DNA of 64,000 bases from an uncultured Clostridia bacterium (GTDB lineage Bacteria > Bacillota > Clostridia > Christensenellales > Pumilibacteraceae): NCBI GenBank assembly GCA_947089425.1, contig CAMUKG010000005.1, positions 1-64,000 of the forward strand. Direction: 5' to 3'. Both the position numbers and the translations under genes were made by a program. The notes beneath the pieces were generated by a model. The model was not told where the DNA came from. It searched no databases and was given only the letters and a program-made list of their open reading frames with translations. Shown in pieces: positions 1 through 8,661 of this stretch. Position 1 is the first letter of the stretch, and each line of letters opens with the position of its first letter.

Positions 1-49
1 CGCATACCCGTTTACGAATATGTAGTTCGGGTTCAATCTCTGTCTGTCT

Positions 50-132
50 TGGTGCGGTCGACAGGACTTGAACCTGCATGGTCGCCCACAAGATCCTTAG
101 TCTTGCGTGTCTGCCAATTCCACCACGACCGC
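50..132 (-). tRNA. tRNA-Leu (anticodon AAG)
   Basis: Read on the minus strand it folds as a class II tRNA. The acceptor stem is GCGGUCG/CGACCGC with discriminator A and an encoded CCA at 52-50. The anticodon stem CAAGA/UCUUG encloses the loop CUAAGGA, giving anticodon AAG (Leu, CUU). A short variable arm (UGG-GCGA-CCA) and a T arm with loop UUCAAGU follow. An A34 Leu tRNA is uncommon in bacteria and would normally need deamination to inosine to read CUC. A consensus promoter lies just upstream. Confidence 0.93.
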
Positions 133-143
133 TTAGCTTGACT

Positions 144-173
144 ATTATACTAAAAATAGAAGAAGTTTGTCAA
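144..173 (-). promoter_or_regulatory. sigma-A promoter of tRNA-Leu
   Basis: On the minus strand a perfect -35 TTGACA (173-168) and a perfect -10 TATAAT (149-144) are separated by 18 nt. The -10 ends 11 nt before the first base of the tRNA, which fits a stable-RNA promoter. Confidence 0.85.
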
Positions 174-218
174 ACGTTTTAAAGTAAGTTTAAAAATATA
201 TTTGTGAAATTAGATTTG

Positions 219-247
219 TTGACAAAATTTTCAAATAGCTGTATCAT
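219..247 (+). promoter_or_regulatory. sigma-A promoter of galK-galE
   Basis: TTGACA (219-224), a 17-nt spacer and TATCAT (242-247) lie about 50 nt upstream of the galK start. No obvious operator palindrome was seen around it. Confidence 0.75.
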
Positions 248-300
248 ATTTATAAAGACGGCTTGCGTGTGCGATAAAAAATTTCGGTGAGGTTTTAGCT

Positions 301-1425
301 ATGGCGAATAAAGAAGATTACGAATTGAAAGTGTCGGCGGCGGGAAGAGTGAACCTTATAGGCGAGCATATAGACTATTGCGGCGGCAAGGTTTTTCCTG
401 CGGCGCTCGGAATGCGCAACACTGTGTACGTAAGGGCGAACGGCACGAATAAGATAAATTTGAGTTGGACGACGCTTTCGGATAAGGTTACGCTCGAACT
501 TGACAAACTCGAAGAGTACTGTTCGCTTAAATACGGCAACTATCAAGCGGGTAGCGCGCTCATGTGGAGAAAAGCGGGGCATAAGCTTGTGGGATGCGAC
601 ATGCTTCAAGATTGCACGGTGCCGTTCGGAAGCGGGCTTAGTTCGAGCGCCGCGATAGAGGTTTCCACAATAGCGGCGCTTGCCGCAGTTGCGGGCGAAA
701 AAGCGGAGCCAGTAGAGGTTGCAAAAATAGCGCAACGAGCCGAACGCGAATATGCGGGCGTTAATTGCGGCATAATGGACCAATACGCATCGGCTTGCGG
801 CAAAGCGGGGCACGCAATGCTCCTTGACTGCAACACGCTCGAATGCGAATATGTGCCAGTTAAAACGGGCGATTGTTCGCTTGTGATTATAAATTGCAAC
901 AAACCTCACAGCCTTGTGGATAGCAGGTATAACGAGCGTAGGAGAGAGACCGACGAAGCGTTCCAACTATTGAAAGCGCCCGCGAAAATAAACTGTCTTG
1001 CCGAACTGACTGCGGAGTCGTTCGATGAGCTAAAAAGCCTTTTGCCCGCGAAAATACGGTTGCGCGTGAAGCACGTTGTGGAAGAATGTGAGCGCGTGCG
1101 CCTTGCTGCCGAAGCCATGAAAACGGGCGATATGCGTGCGCTCGGTGTTTTACTTAACTCTTCGCACGCGTCTTTGCGCGACTTATACGAAGTTACGGGC
1201 AAAGAGCTCGACGCGCTTGCGGATGCGGCGCAAAGTCATTCGGCGTGTTTGGGCTCGCGTATGACGGGCGGCGGATTTGGCGGTTGCACCGTTTCGATTG
1301 TGAAAACTAACGCGCTTGACGAGTTCGGAGAATATGTGAAAGAAAAATATAAAAAGGCTACGGGCTACGATGCGTCGGTATATCAAACCGAAATATCCGA
1401 CGGCATAACCGTAGAAAAAATATAA
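301..1425 (+). CDS. galK: galactokinase
   Basis: Phosphorylates alpha-D-galactose to galactose-1-phosphate with ATP, the first committed step of the Leloir pathway, in the cytoplasm. The 374 residues are close to the usual 380-390. Visible signatures are the galactokinase motif GRVNLIGEHIDY (residues 15-26), the GHMP ATP-binding motif VPFGSGLSSSAA (near 103-114) and the C-terminal GHMP motif TGGGFGGCT (near 322-330). A GGTGAGG ribosome site (286-292) supports the ATG. It is followed 21 nt later by galE, so the two form an operon; galT is not in the window. The galactose source could be the GH36 enzyme at 58387, which is inference. Confidence 0.95.
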   Translation: MANKEDYELKVSAAGRVNLIGEHIDYCGGKVFPAALGMRNTVYVRANGTNKINLSWTTLSDKVTLELDKLEEYCSLKYGNYQAGSALMWRKAGHKLVGCDMLQDCTVPFGSGLSSSAAIEVSTIAALAAVAGEKAEPVEVAKIAQRAEREYAGVNCGIMDQYASACGKAGHAMLLDCNTLECEYVPVKTGDCSLVIINCNKPHSLVDSRYNERRRETDEAFQLLKAPAKINCLAELTAESFDELKSLLPAKIRLRVKHVVEECERVRLAAEAMKTGDMRALGVLLNSSHASLRDLYEVTGKELDALADAAQSHSACLGSRMTGGGFGGCTVSIVKTNALDEFGEYVKEKYKKATGYDASVYQTEISDGITVEKI

Positions 1426-1446
1426 CAGGTAAGGAGCGAATTGAAA

Positions 1447-2463
1447 ATGAAAATTTTGGTTACGGGCGGTGCGGGCTACATAGGTTCTCACACTTGCGTC
1501 GAATTGCTTGCGGCGGGGCACGAGCCCGTTATTGTTGATAACTTCGTTAATTCTTCGGAAGAGAGCGTGAAACGAGTAGAACAAATCACAGGTAAAAAAA
1601 TACATCTTTATTGCGGCGACGTGCGCGACGAAAAATTGCTCGACAAAATCTTTTCGGAGCACAAGATAGAATTGGTTATTCATTTTGCGGGGCTCAAAGC
1701 GGTGGGCGAATCGTGCGTTAAGCCGATTGAATATTACGACAACAATTTAGTCGGCACGTTGGCGCTTTTAAACGTCATGCGCGCGCACGGCTGTAAAAAA
1801 ATAGTTTTTTCCTCGTCGGCTACTGTGTACGGCACTCCCGAACGTTTGCCGCTTAACGAAACGTGCCGCGTGGGCGGTACTACCAACCCTTACGGCACGT
1901 CTAAATATTTTCAGGAAATAATGCTCTCCGACGTGTTTAAAGCCGACGGAGAGTGGCGCGTGGTTCTACTTAGGTATTTTAACCCCGTAGGAGCGCACGA
2001 GAGTGGACTTATAGGCGAAGACCCTAAGGGAATACCGAATAACCTCACGCCGTATATTGCGAAAGTGGCTGTTGGAGAACTTAAAGAAGTGGGCGTGTTC
2101 GGAAACGATTATCCCACTCCCGACGGCACCGGCGTGCGCGATTATATTCACGTTGTAGACCTTGCGAAAGGGCACGTTGCCGCCGTAAATAAAATAAAGG
2201 CGGCGGGAGTTCACGTTTACAATCTCGGCACAGGCGTGGGATACAGCGTGCTCGATATGATTCATGCGTTCGAAAAGGCTTGCGGGCACGCGGTACCATA
2301 TGCCGTTAAACCGAGAAGAGCGGGCGACATAGCGGCGTGCTATGCCGACGCGTCAAAAGCAAAACGCGAGCTCGGCTGGGAAGCCAAGCTCGGCATAAAC
2401 GAAATGTGTTCGTCGCTTTGGAAGTGGCAAAGCAAAAACCCTAACGGCTATCGCAATTCGTAA
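1447..2463 (+). CDS. galE: UDP-glucose 4-epimerase
   Basis: NAD-dependent interconversion of UDP-galactose and UDP-glucose (extended SDR fold, cytoplasm). From the ATG at 1447 the protein has 338 residues, the length of E. coli GalE. The Rossmann motif TGGAGYIG is at residues 6-13, the serine region FSSSATVYG near 122-130, and the catalytic Y-x3-K is Tyr149/Lys153, the same numbers as E. coli. An in-frame TTG lies at 1441, but AAGGAG (1431-1436) sits only 4 nt from it and 10 nt from the ATG, so the ATG is preferred. Co-transcribed with galK and convergent with rhaM. Confidence 0.95.
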   Translation: MKILVTGGAGYIGSHTCVELLAAGHEPVIVDNFVNSSEESVKRVEQITGKKIHLYCGDVRDEKLLDKIFSEHKIELVIHFAGLKAVGESCVKPIEYYDNNLVGTLALLNVMRAHGCKKIVFSSSATVYGTPERLPLNETCRVGGTTNPYGTSKYFQEIMLSDVFKADGEWRVVLLRYFNPVGAHESGLIGEDPKGIPNNLTPYIAKVAVGELKEVGVFGNDYPTPDGTGVRDYIHVVDLAKGHVAAVNKIKAAGVHVYNLGTGVGYSVLDMIHAFEKACGHAVPYAVKPRRAGDIAACYADASKAKRELGWEAKLGINEMCSSLWKWQSKNPNGYRNS

Positions 2464-2470
2464 ATTTTCG

Positions 2471-2788
2471 TTATTTAAATTCGAACACCTTTTCGAGCAG
2501 AGGTTGCGCGCCCGTTTCGGGGTCTGCTTCCATGAGCATAACGTCGCGCATGTATTCGTTCCACTTCGCAACAACGGGAGAACTTGCCTGAGTAGTCGCG
2601 GCGAATTCTATTCCTTTTTCGCACTCGTAGTATCCGAAAATTTCGTTGCCGCACAGCCAAATGGAATAATTGCGTATCTCCGCTTGCGCGAGAACGTCTT
2701 TCATGTCTTGCCAAATTTCGTTATGTCTGCGAACGTATTCGTCGCGCTTGCCGTTTAATAAGGTGGCTTTCCAAGCGTATTTTTCCAT
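2471..2788 (-). CDS. rhaM: L-rhamnose mutarotase
   Basis: Interconverts the alpha and beta anomers of L-rhamnose so that imported sugar can enter catabolism; a cytoplasmic dimer in characterised members. The 105 residues match the family length (about 104). Tyr18 and His22, the catalytic pair of E. coli RhaM, are in the same positions, and the tail WNEYMRDVMLME is typical. A GAGG ribosome site precedes the ATG. No rhaA, rhaB or rhaD is in the window, so the gene is isolated from its pathway. It is consistent with the rhamnosidase encoded at 44412. Confidence 0.92.
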   Translation of the reverse strand: MEKYAWKATLLNGKRDEYVRRHNEIWQDMKDVLAQAEIRNYSIWLCGNEIFGYYECEKGIEFAATTQASSPVVAKWNEYMRDVMLMEADPETGAQPLLEKVFEFK

Positions 2789-2834
2789 ATATTTTTACCT
2801 CGTCGTATAGTTGTATTTTTAATTCGAGAACGAA

Positions 2835-4526
2835 CTATTTTGCTTTTATGCAATACAACGCTTTCTCGACGTTTTCGGCGAGATTTTTAAGCGCGCCGTT
2901 CTCGAAAGGCGACGCGAGTCCTGCTTTTTTAATCAGGCGGGGGAACTCTTCGGTTGCGCCAGAACCGACAAAGCCCAAATACGCATCGAACGCTTCGTCG
3001 TAGTTTTCGCGGCTTTTCAGATAGAATTGAAGCGCAACGCTTTGAGCGAGACAGTAGTCGATATAGTAAAACGGATTTTCGTAAATGTGCATTTGATACT
3101 GCCAACGAGTGCCGTTTTCAAGGTAGGGAATGCCGCTTGTGGTAAAATAAGGGCGAAACTCGGCTTCGAGTTCGTTCCAAAGGTTATTGCGCTCTGCGGG
3201 CGTCATTTCGGGCTTAGAATACACTAACTCTTGAAAGTAGTCCACAATGGTGCCGTATGGAATAAAGTTTATAGCTTCGAAAAGATGAGCGTATTTGTAG
3301 TCGTCGGCGCGCTTTCCGAAAAACTTGTTCATGTATTTGTAGCACAAAAATTCCATGCTCATCGAGTGCGTTTCGGCAGTCTCCATTCCGAGCCCCAAGT
3401 CGGGGTCGTGGTTTTGCTTAAACGACATATAAGCGGCAAAAGCGTGCCCCGCTTCGTGGGTGAGAACGTCTACGTCGCCGCTCGTTCCGTTGAAATTAGC
3501 GAGTATGAACGGCTGTTTGAAATCGACGAACGCGTCCATGTAACCGCCGCCCCATTTGCCGTCGCGGGGAAATACGTCGAACGCTTCCGTTGCTAACATC
3601 ATGTCGAAAAATTCGCCCGTGTCTTTTCCCATGTCGCGGTACATTGATTTTCCCGCTTCGAACATTGCTTGCGCGTTAATGACGGGCGCGGGATTGCCGC
3701 ACGCGAAATAGGTGTCGTTGTCGTAAAGCATGAACTTTTCTATGCCGAGCGATTTTTGTAATTCTTTTTTAAGCTTTGTTACAACGGGCACAACGTCGCG
3801 GCGTACGTTTTCGCGGAACGCGCGAATCATGTCGCGGTTATAAGATATTCGCCCCAAAAGATTGTCGCCGAGTTGCACAAAATTTTCGTAGCCGAGAACG
3901 TTTGCGATTTTCGTGCGCACTTTCACAAGGCGGTCGAAAATATCGTCGAGCTTGTCTCCGATTGAAGACAGAGTTTTGCCGAGCGACTCGTATGCCTTTT
4001 TGCGAACTTCGCGCTCGGGCGCCGACATGTGCTTTTTCAGAGCGGAAAGGGGCATACTTTCGTCGTCGAATTCAAAGAGCGTTTCAGCCATTAGTTTAGT
4101 GTATTCGGTGACGATTTTGTTTTCTTCCACTTTATACGGAATGGCTTCGTCGCTCGCGTACTTTACGCTTAGTTCGTATTGTTTTATAATTAGAGGGTGA
4201 ACGAGTTTTTCGACGTCTTTCCTGTGAACGCTGTTTAAAAACGCTTTTTGAAACTTGACGAACTCGGCGCTTATTTTGGGAAGCGCTTCGTCGTAGTAGT
4301 CTTTTTCGCACGAATAAAATTCGTCGCGCGTGTTGAGCGTAAAGCGGGTGAAAGATAGGGAATACATTGTTTGGCAATGTAATACGCTTTTTAGGCACTC
4401 GTTGCGAATAGAGGCGAGTTCTTCGCCGCTTTTTGCCGCAGTCGCTTTGTGGGCGCAATCACGTATTACCGAAATCACGTCTTCATAGTTAACTCTTTCA
4501 TAAGGAAGTTCGCTTACTTTTTGCAT
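2835..4526 (-). CDS. M3 family oligoendopeptidase (PepF/thimet type)
   Basis: A cytosolic zinc metallopeptidase that cleaves short peptides. The 563 residues fit the compact M3 oligoendopeptidase group. The zinc motif HEAGH is at residues 357-361, with a downstream glutamate in ETAETHSMSMEFL as the likely third ligand. There is no signal peptide. GGAG lies 8 nt before the ATG, and a consensus promoter (4588-4560) precedes it. It is divergent from the deacetylase gene. The exact substrate range cannot be told from sequence. Confidence 0.9.
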   Translation of the reverse strand: MQKVSELPYERVNYEDVISVIRDCAHKATAAKSGEELASIRNECLKSVLHCQTMYSLSFTRFTLNTRDEFYSCEKDYYDEALPKISAEFVKFQKAFLNSVHRKDVEKLVHPLIIKQYELSVKYASDEAIPYKVEENKIVTEYTKLMAETLFEFDDESMPLSALKKHMSAPEREVRKKAYESLGKTLSSIGDKLDDIFDRLVKVRTKIANVLGYENFVQLGDNLLGRISYNRDMIRAFRENVRRDVVPVVTKLKKELQKSLGIEKFMLYDNDTYFACGNPAPVINAQAMFEAGKSMYRDMGKDTGEFFDMMLATEAFDVFPRDGKWGGGYMDAFVDFKQPFILANFNGTSGDVDVLTHEAGHAFAAYMSFKQNHDPDLGLGMETAETHSMSMEFLCYKYMNKFFGKRADDYKYAHLFEAINFIPYGTIVDYFQELVYSKPEMTPAERNNLWNELEAEFRPYFTTSGIPYLENGTRWQYQMHIYENPFYYIDYCLAQSVALQFYLKSRENYDEAFDAYLGFVGSGATEEFPRLIKKAGLASPFENGALKNLAENVEKALYCIKAK

Positions 4527-4559
4527 GTTCGTTCTCCGAAAATTTAATTTTATGCGTTT

Positions 4560-4588
4560 ATTATACTCTTATGCGTTCGGTTAGTCAA
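4560..4588 (-). promoter_or_regulatory. promoter of the M3 peptidase gene
   Basis: On the minus strand TTGACT (4588-4583), a 17-nt spacer and a perfect TATAAT (4565-4560) sit about 33 nt before the start codon. Confidence 0.75.
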
Positions 4589-4642
4589 GCGCGAAACTTC
4601 GGTTGTCGCTCGATAAACCGAATAAGTAATACGGTTAAAAAC

Positions 4643-4648
4643 TATACT
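4643..4648 (+). promoter_or_regulatory. possible -10 box of the deacetylase gene
   Basis: TATACT ends 6 nt before the ATG at 4655 and there is no ribosome-binding sequence. The hexamer 17 nt upstream (GAATAA) is not a convincing -35, so this is a tentative leaderless start. Confidence 0.35.
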
Positions 4649-4654
4649 AATCAC

Positions 4655-5476
4655 ATGAGAAAAATATTTTGCGCCGTCGTTGCGGCTTTTTTGTGCTGTT
4701 GCGGTTTTTCGTATGCGACCCAAAGCGCCGAAGTTAGGAGCGTTCCCGTTATAATGTATCATTCGGTGTGCAAAACGAACGTGGGCGAATTTGTTATTTC
4801 ACCCGATTCGCTTCGAGCCGACTTTGAATATTTGAAAGCGCGCGGTTACACTTCGGTATGGGTGCGCGACGTAATAGCTTTTTGCGAGGGAAAGGGCGAT
4901 TTGCCCGAAAAGCCGATTATTTTGTCGTTCGACGACGGCTTTTACAACAACGCTTTTTATGCCGAGAAAATAGCGGCTGAATACGGAATGAAAATAACTT
5001 TGAGCGTCGTTGGTTCTTACGTTCAAAAAGAGGAAGGGCAGAAAACGCGCAGTCCCGTATATTCGTATTTAAATGTCGACGATTTGGCAAGACTATACGG
5101 CGGCGGACGAGTGGAACTTTGCAATCACACTTACGATATGCACAAATCTTCGCCGAGAAAAGGACTTCGCCGAAAGCGCGGCGAATCGTTTGCCGACTAC
5201 GAACGGGCAATAAGAGCTGACAGCGAAAAGTGCCGCGCTTTGGTGCAAACGGCGTGCGGCTGTAAAATGAACGTGTTCACGTATCCTTTCGGTTGTTACA
5301 GCAAAGAGACGCAAAAAATACTTTCCGAAATGGGATACAAAGCAATAATGACGTGCAAAGGCGGAATAAACGTGTTCAAAAAAGGAAGCGTCGAAGGACT
5401 TTTCGATATTATGCGATATAACCGACCCGGAAAAGCCGTCACAAAAGAGTTTTTTAAAAAAATAAAGGTATTATAA
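4655..5476 (+). CDS. polysaccharide deacetylase (NodB/CE4)
   Basis: A metal-dependent deacetylase of N-acetylated cell-wall or other polysaccharide, probably exported. From the ATG at 4655 (273 aa) the N-terminus is a signal peptide (MRKIFCAVVAAFLCCCGFSYA). NodB motif 1 is SFDDG with Asp93/Asp94, and motif 2 is NHTYDMH with His158/His163. The peptide PVIMYHSV before the domain is usual in secreted Bacillota enzymes. The frame is open a further 28 codons upstream, but that would put the signal peptide inside the protein. No Shine-Dalgarno is visible. The substrate (peptidoglycan or exopolysaccharide) is unknown. Confidence 0.88.
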   Translation: MRKIFCAVVAAFLCCCGFSYATQSAEVRSVPVIMYHSVCKTNVGEFVISPDSLRADFEYLKARGYTSVWVRDVIAFCEGKGDLPEKPIILSFDDGFYNNAFYAEKIAAEYGMKITLSVVGSYVQKEEGQKTRSPVYSYLNVDDLARLYGGGRVELCNHTYDMHKSSPRKGLRRKRGESFADYERAIRADSEKCRALVQTACGCKMNVFTYPFGCYSKETQKILSEMGYKAIMTCKGGINVFKKGSVEGLFDIMRYNRPGKAVTKEFFKKIKVL

Positions 5477-5478
5477 AG

Positions 5479-6291
5479 TCAGTTAACCGTGCGATTTTTG
5501 TTCATTTGGGCGATAAAGTCGGACGGGGCACAATGCATTTTTTGTTTGAAAACTTTGGAAAAATAGAGTGAGTCGGAAAAACCCGAGCAAAGCGCCGCTT
5601 TTTTTACCGAAGATTCGCCCTGTTCTATGAGCGAACAGGCGTAGCTTATGCGTAGAGCCGTAACGTAGTCTTTAAAGCGAACGCCCATGTAACGAAAGAA
5701 TAGCTTGCACAAGTATTTTTCGTTATAGTTGAAAATTTCGGCAAGCGATTTTATGCCGAGCTCGCAGTCGGCGAAGTTTTCGTCCACATATTTCTTAATT
5801 TTCGCCAATGTGTTTTGAGAGCTTCCGCAAGCCGCATAGTTTATAAGTTTAGAGGCGGAGTAATCCAAAATCGCTCGCGATATAAGGTCGACGTTTTTAG
5901 GATTTGAGCTGTCGAGCGCTTCAAGCCAAAACGGAATAAGCGAGTCATTTCTCTCGAAAACAACGTTTTCTACGTCGGGCGTTATTCTATTTATAAGCGC
6001 GTTTGCGCCGAGCCCTATAAAAGAAACATAGGCATAGTTTAATTCGTCGGTGCTTTTAATCGAGTAGCATGTTGCGGGTTCGGTAATAAAAATATTACCT
6101 TTTTCTATAAACCTACTTTTGCCGTCGCGCGTTAAAACCCCTTTTCCGCTAATCACGAGGTGAAGAGCGTACACCGAGCGTATTGACGGAAACTCGGCGG
6201 AACATTTTGTTTCGAGCACAAAATTTACTGTGTTTAGTTCTTCGGGAGCGCCGCTTGACGGAACAAATCTGCAAATATTGTCGTAAAGCAT
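5479..6291 (-). CDS. AraC-family transcriptional regulator
   Basis: A 270-residue one-component regulator. The N-terminus resembles an AraC cupin sensor domain (LHLVISGKGVL, GNIFITEP), and the last 100 residues are the double helix-turn-helix (IKSLAEIFNYNEKYLCKLFF and VKKAALCSGFSDSLYFSKVFK). The frame is open to 6363, but the consensus promoter lies inside that stretch, so the ATG at 6291 is the realistic start; it follows the -10 by 9 nt with no ribosome site. It is divergent from the Gfo/Idh-DMT pair, which it probably controls. The effector is unknown. Confidence 0.88.
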   Translation of the reverse strand: MLYDNICRFVPSSGAPEELNTVNFVLETKCSAEFPSIRSVYALHLVISGKGVLTRDGKSRFIEKGNIFITEPATCYSIKSTDELNYAYVSFIGLGANALINRITPDVENVVFERNDSLIPFWLEALDSSNPKNVDLISRAILDYSASKLINYAACGSSQNTLAKIKKYVDENFADCELGIKSLAEIFNYNEKYLCKLFFRYMGVRFKDYVTALRISYACSLIEQGESSVKKAALCSGFSDSLYFSKVFKQKMHCAPSDFIAQMNKNRTVN

Positions 6292-6300
6292 AGTAAATAC

Positions 6301-6329
6301 ATTATAAATGCTCGGAGCGGAATTGTCAA
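6301..6329 (-). promoter_or_regulatory. consensus promoter of the AraC gene, near-leaderless
   Basis: On the minus strand a perfect TTGACA (6329-6324), a 17-nt spacer and a perfect TATAAT (6306-6301). Only 9 nt (6300-6292) separate the -10 from the ATG, so the transcript should begin within about 4 nt of the start codon. Confidence 0.8.
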
Positions 6330-6372
6330 ACGAGAATGTGACTTTTTTACATGTTGTGCGCACTTATTTCCA

Positions 6373-6401
6373 TTGCGGCTTTTGCGATTTGGTGATATAA
6401 T
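6373..6401 (+). promoter_or_regulatory. promoter of the Gfo/Idh-DMT pair
   Basis: TTGCGG (6373-6378), a 17-nt spacer and a perfect TATAAT (6396-6401) lie 36 nt before the start codon, divergent from the AraC promoter. Confidence 0.65.
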
Positions 6402-6437
6402 TACGACAGCGAGCAAAACGCGGGAGGTATAAACATT

Positions 6438-7682
6438 ATGAATAAAGTGAAACTCGGCATAGTGGGAGTTTATCGCGGTAAATCGATGATAAATTATTGT
6501 GCGCAAGATTGCAGAGTGAAATTAGCGGCAATTTGCGATATTTGGAAAGAAGGACTCGAAAACGTGCGGGCGGAACTTAAAAACGACGAAATTAAGTTCT
6601 ACGATAATTTCGACGAGTTTTTGGCAAACGCGGATATCGATGCGGTAGTGCTTGCAAACTATGCTACCGAGCACGCTCTTTTGGCAATAAAGTGCATTAA
6701 CGCGGGTAAGCACGTGTATAGCGAGGTTTTACCCGTTCAAAACATGGCGGAGGCGGTTAAACTTACCGAAGCCGTAGAGAATAGCAAGGCAATTTACGCC
6801 TATGCCGAAAATTATTGCTATATGGCGGCGCCGCGAGAGATGAAACGCGCTTTTCGAGCGGGTGAACTCGGTAAGTTCGAATACGGTGAGGGCGAATATT
6901 TTCACAACTGCGAAGCGGGTTGGGCAGATTTGACGTATGGCGACGAAAACCATTGGCGAAATCGCATGTACGCTAATTTTTATTGTACTCATTCGGTGGG
7001 ACCGCTTTTGTATATCACTGGGTTGCGTCCCGTTAAGGTTACGGGGTTCGAACTTCCGTATAACGAGCGAATGGCTCGCATGGGCGCGAAGAGCGGACTT
7101 GCGGGAATAGAGATGATTACTCTTGAAAACGGCGCCGTGATAAAGAGCGTTCACGGAGTGGGAATCAGCAAAAATTCGGTGTGGTTCAGCGTATACGGCT
7201 CTAAGGGAACTATGGAAAGCGGGCGCGAAGCCGTGCAAGGTTCGGAAGGCGTGAACAAGGTTTACACAAACCTCGACCGTTATGACGGAGAGTGCGTGGA
7301 ACGGTTTATCGCATATAATCCCGTAGACGCGTTTACTGTGCGGGCGAACGCCAACGGTCACGGCGGTTCCGATTTTTATTCCATATATAATTTCATAAGC
7401 AAAATTTCGGGAGAGAAAGACGCCGACGTTATAGACGTTTACGAGGCGCTCGACATGTTTTTTCCCGGACTGCTCGGGTATCGTTCGGTTTTGAACGGCG
7501 GCGTGCCTATTGAAATTCCCGATTTCAAAAATCCTAAGGCGCGTGAAAAATATCGCAACGACACGGCGTGCACAGACCCCGCCGTTGCCGGCGAGCAACT
7601 CATTCCGTCGTATTCCAAAGGCGTTCCGCCGGTGCCGAAAGCGGTGTACGACGCTTTGCGCAAAAAGTGCAATATAAGATAA
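6438..7682 (+). CDS. Gfo/Idh/MocA family oxidoreductase, atypical active site
   Basis: A cytoplasmic protein of 414 residues with the two-domain fold of NAD(P)-dependent sugar dehydrogenases: an N-terminal Rossmann region (VKLGIVGVYRG, then AAICDIW and DAVVLANYATEHA) and a C-terminal Gfo/Idh domain. The family's EKP motif, which carries the catalytic lysine, reads here as SEVLP (residues 95-99), so the lysine is missing. That could mean a different chemistry, as in glycosidase-like relatives, or a non-dehydrogenase role. GGGAGG ribosome site. It is followed 31 nt later by a DMT transporter, suggesting uptake and conversion of one compound. Confidence 0.85.
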   Translation: MNKVKLGIVGVYRGKSMINYCAQDCRVKLAAICDIWKEGLENVRAELKNDEIKFYDNFDEFLANADIDAVVLANYATEHALLAIKCINAGKHVYSEVLPVQNMAEAVKLTEAVENSKAIYAYAENYCYMAAPREMKRAFRAGELGKFEYGEGEYFHNCEAGWADLTYGDENHWRNRMYANFYCTHSVGPLLYITGLRPVKVTGFELPYNERMARMGAKSGLAGIEMITLENGAVIKSVHGVGISKNSVWFSVYGSKGTMESGREAVQGSEGVNKVYTNLDRYDGECVERFIAYNPVDAFTVRANANGHGGSDFYSIYNFISKISGEKDADVIDVYEALDMFFPGLLGYRSVLNGGVPIEIPDFKNPKAREKYRNDTACTDPAVAGEQLIPSYSKGVPPVPKAVYDALRKKCNIR

Positions 7683-7713
7683 AGACGGTTGCGCATTATA
7701 GTCGTTTCGAAAA

Positions 7714-8652
7714 ATGGGCACTTGTTTTTTATTGCTTGCGGCGGGACTTCTTTTTTCGTTGCAGTTTTGCTTAAACAAATATTTTCAAACTTACAAGCCG
7801 AAAGGAGAAAGCTCTTCGGTTAGGTTTGCTTTATTCGGAAAATCAGCCGCATCGATTTTTTTCTTACTGCTTATTCCGCTTACTTGCCGAACTTATTTCG
7901 GCAACGGTTACACCGTTTTGGTGGCGGCGGTTCAGGCGGCGTTAAATTTATTGATAACGCTTTTGGGAGTGCGCGTATTGTCGGAGGGTAGCGTGGCTTT
8001 GTATACTCTTGCGATGATGCTCGGCGGAATGGCTGTGCCCGTAGTGTTCGGAGTGTTTTTGTTCGGGGACTCGTTTGGTTGGCTTCGCGCTCTTGCTTTT
8101 TTGTTGATTGCCGTAGCTGTGGTTTTGTCGGTGGGCGGCGAGCGCAAAAAGCCGACTGTGAGAGCGGCGGTTATGTATGCGGCGCTGTTTTTATGCAACG
8201 GGTTTATAGGAGTGTTCACTGCGCTTCACACAAACGCGTGGGGCGAGACCGTTCCCGACGTCACTTTTATGTTTACCGCATGTTGGGTGGCTACGGCGTG
8301 TTATTTACCCGTGCTTGCGGGAACCGCGCTATACGAGCGGCGCAAATTCGAGCGCATGACAAAAGAAAGCACGCCCTTAACACATTTGAAAAATTTAAGT
8401 AAAAAAACGAAAATTTTTTACATATTGTCGCCTGTGCTTGCGGGCGTTTTTAACGGCGTTGCGAATTTTTTGATTGTAATAGGCACTGCCGCCGACGGTA
8501 TAGGCTCGGCGGTGACTTTTCCGCTCGTAACGGGCGGCACGATTTTATTTACCACGCTCACGTCGCTATTTTTCTATAAAGAAAAGCCGAGCTTAAAAAA
8601 GTGGCTCGGCATTGCGCTCATCATTGCGGCGCTTGTTATTTTCATTTTGTGA
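7714..8652 (+). CDS. DMT-superfamily (EamA-like) membrane transporter
   Basis: An integral membrane protein of 312 residues with about ten hydrophobic segments in two similar halves, the layout of drug/metabolite transporters. A polar loop near residues 205-230 contains lysines (NLSKKTKIF). The C-terminal helix ALIIAALVIFIL follows a short basic turn (EKPSLKKWLG) typical of EamA proteins. No clear ribosome site precedes the ATG. The close spacing suggests translation coupled to the oxidoreductase gene upstream. The substrate is unknown. Confidence 0.75.
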   Translation: MGTCFLLLAAGLLFSLQFCLNKYFQTYKPKGESSSVRFALFGKSAASIFFLLLIPLTCRTYFGNGYTVLVAAVQAALNLLITLLGVRVLSEGSVALYTLAMMLGGMAVPVVFGVFLFGDSFGWLRALAFLLIAVAVVLSVGGERKKPTVRAAVMYAALFLCNGFIGVFTALHTNAWGETVPDVTFMFTACWVATACYLPVLAGTALYERRKFERMTKESTPLTHLKNLSKKTKIFYILSPVLAGVFNGVANFLIVIGTAADGIGSAVTFPLVTGGTILFTTLTSLFFYKEKPSLKKWLGIALIIAALVIFIL

Positions 8653-8661
8653 TGCGGAAAA

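Noticed and set aside
1..49. A possible second tRNA, because gttcaatctc looks like a T loop
   Set aside because: The flanking five bases do not pair and no acceptor stem can be formed within the visible sequence.
1441..1446. TTG at 1441 as the galE start
   Set aside because: The ribosome site is only 4 nt away, and the ATG at 1447 gives the family length and E. coli residue numbering.
6729..7778. A 349-codon open frame antisense to the Gfo/Idh gene
   Set aside because: Same antisense composition and no start signal; it also runs into the DMT transporter gene.
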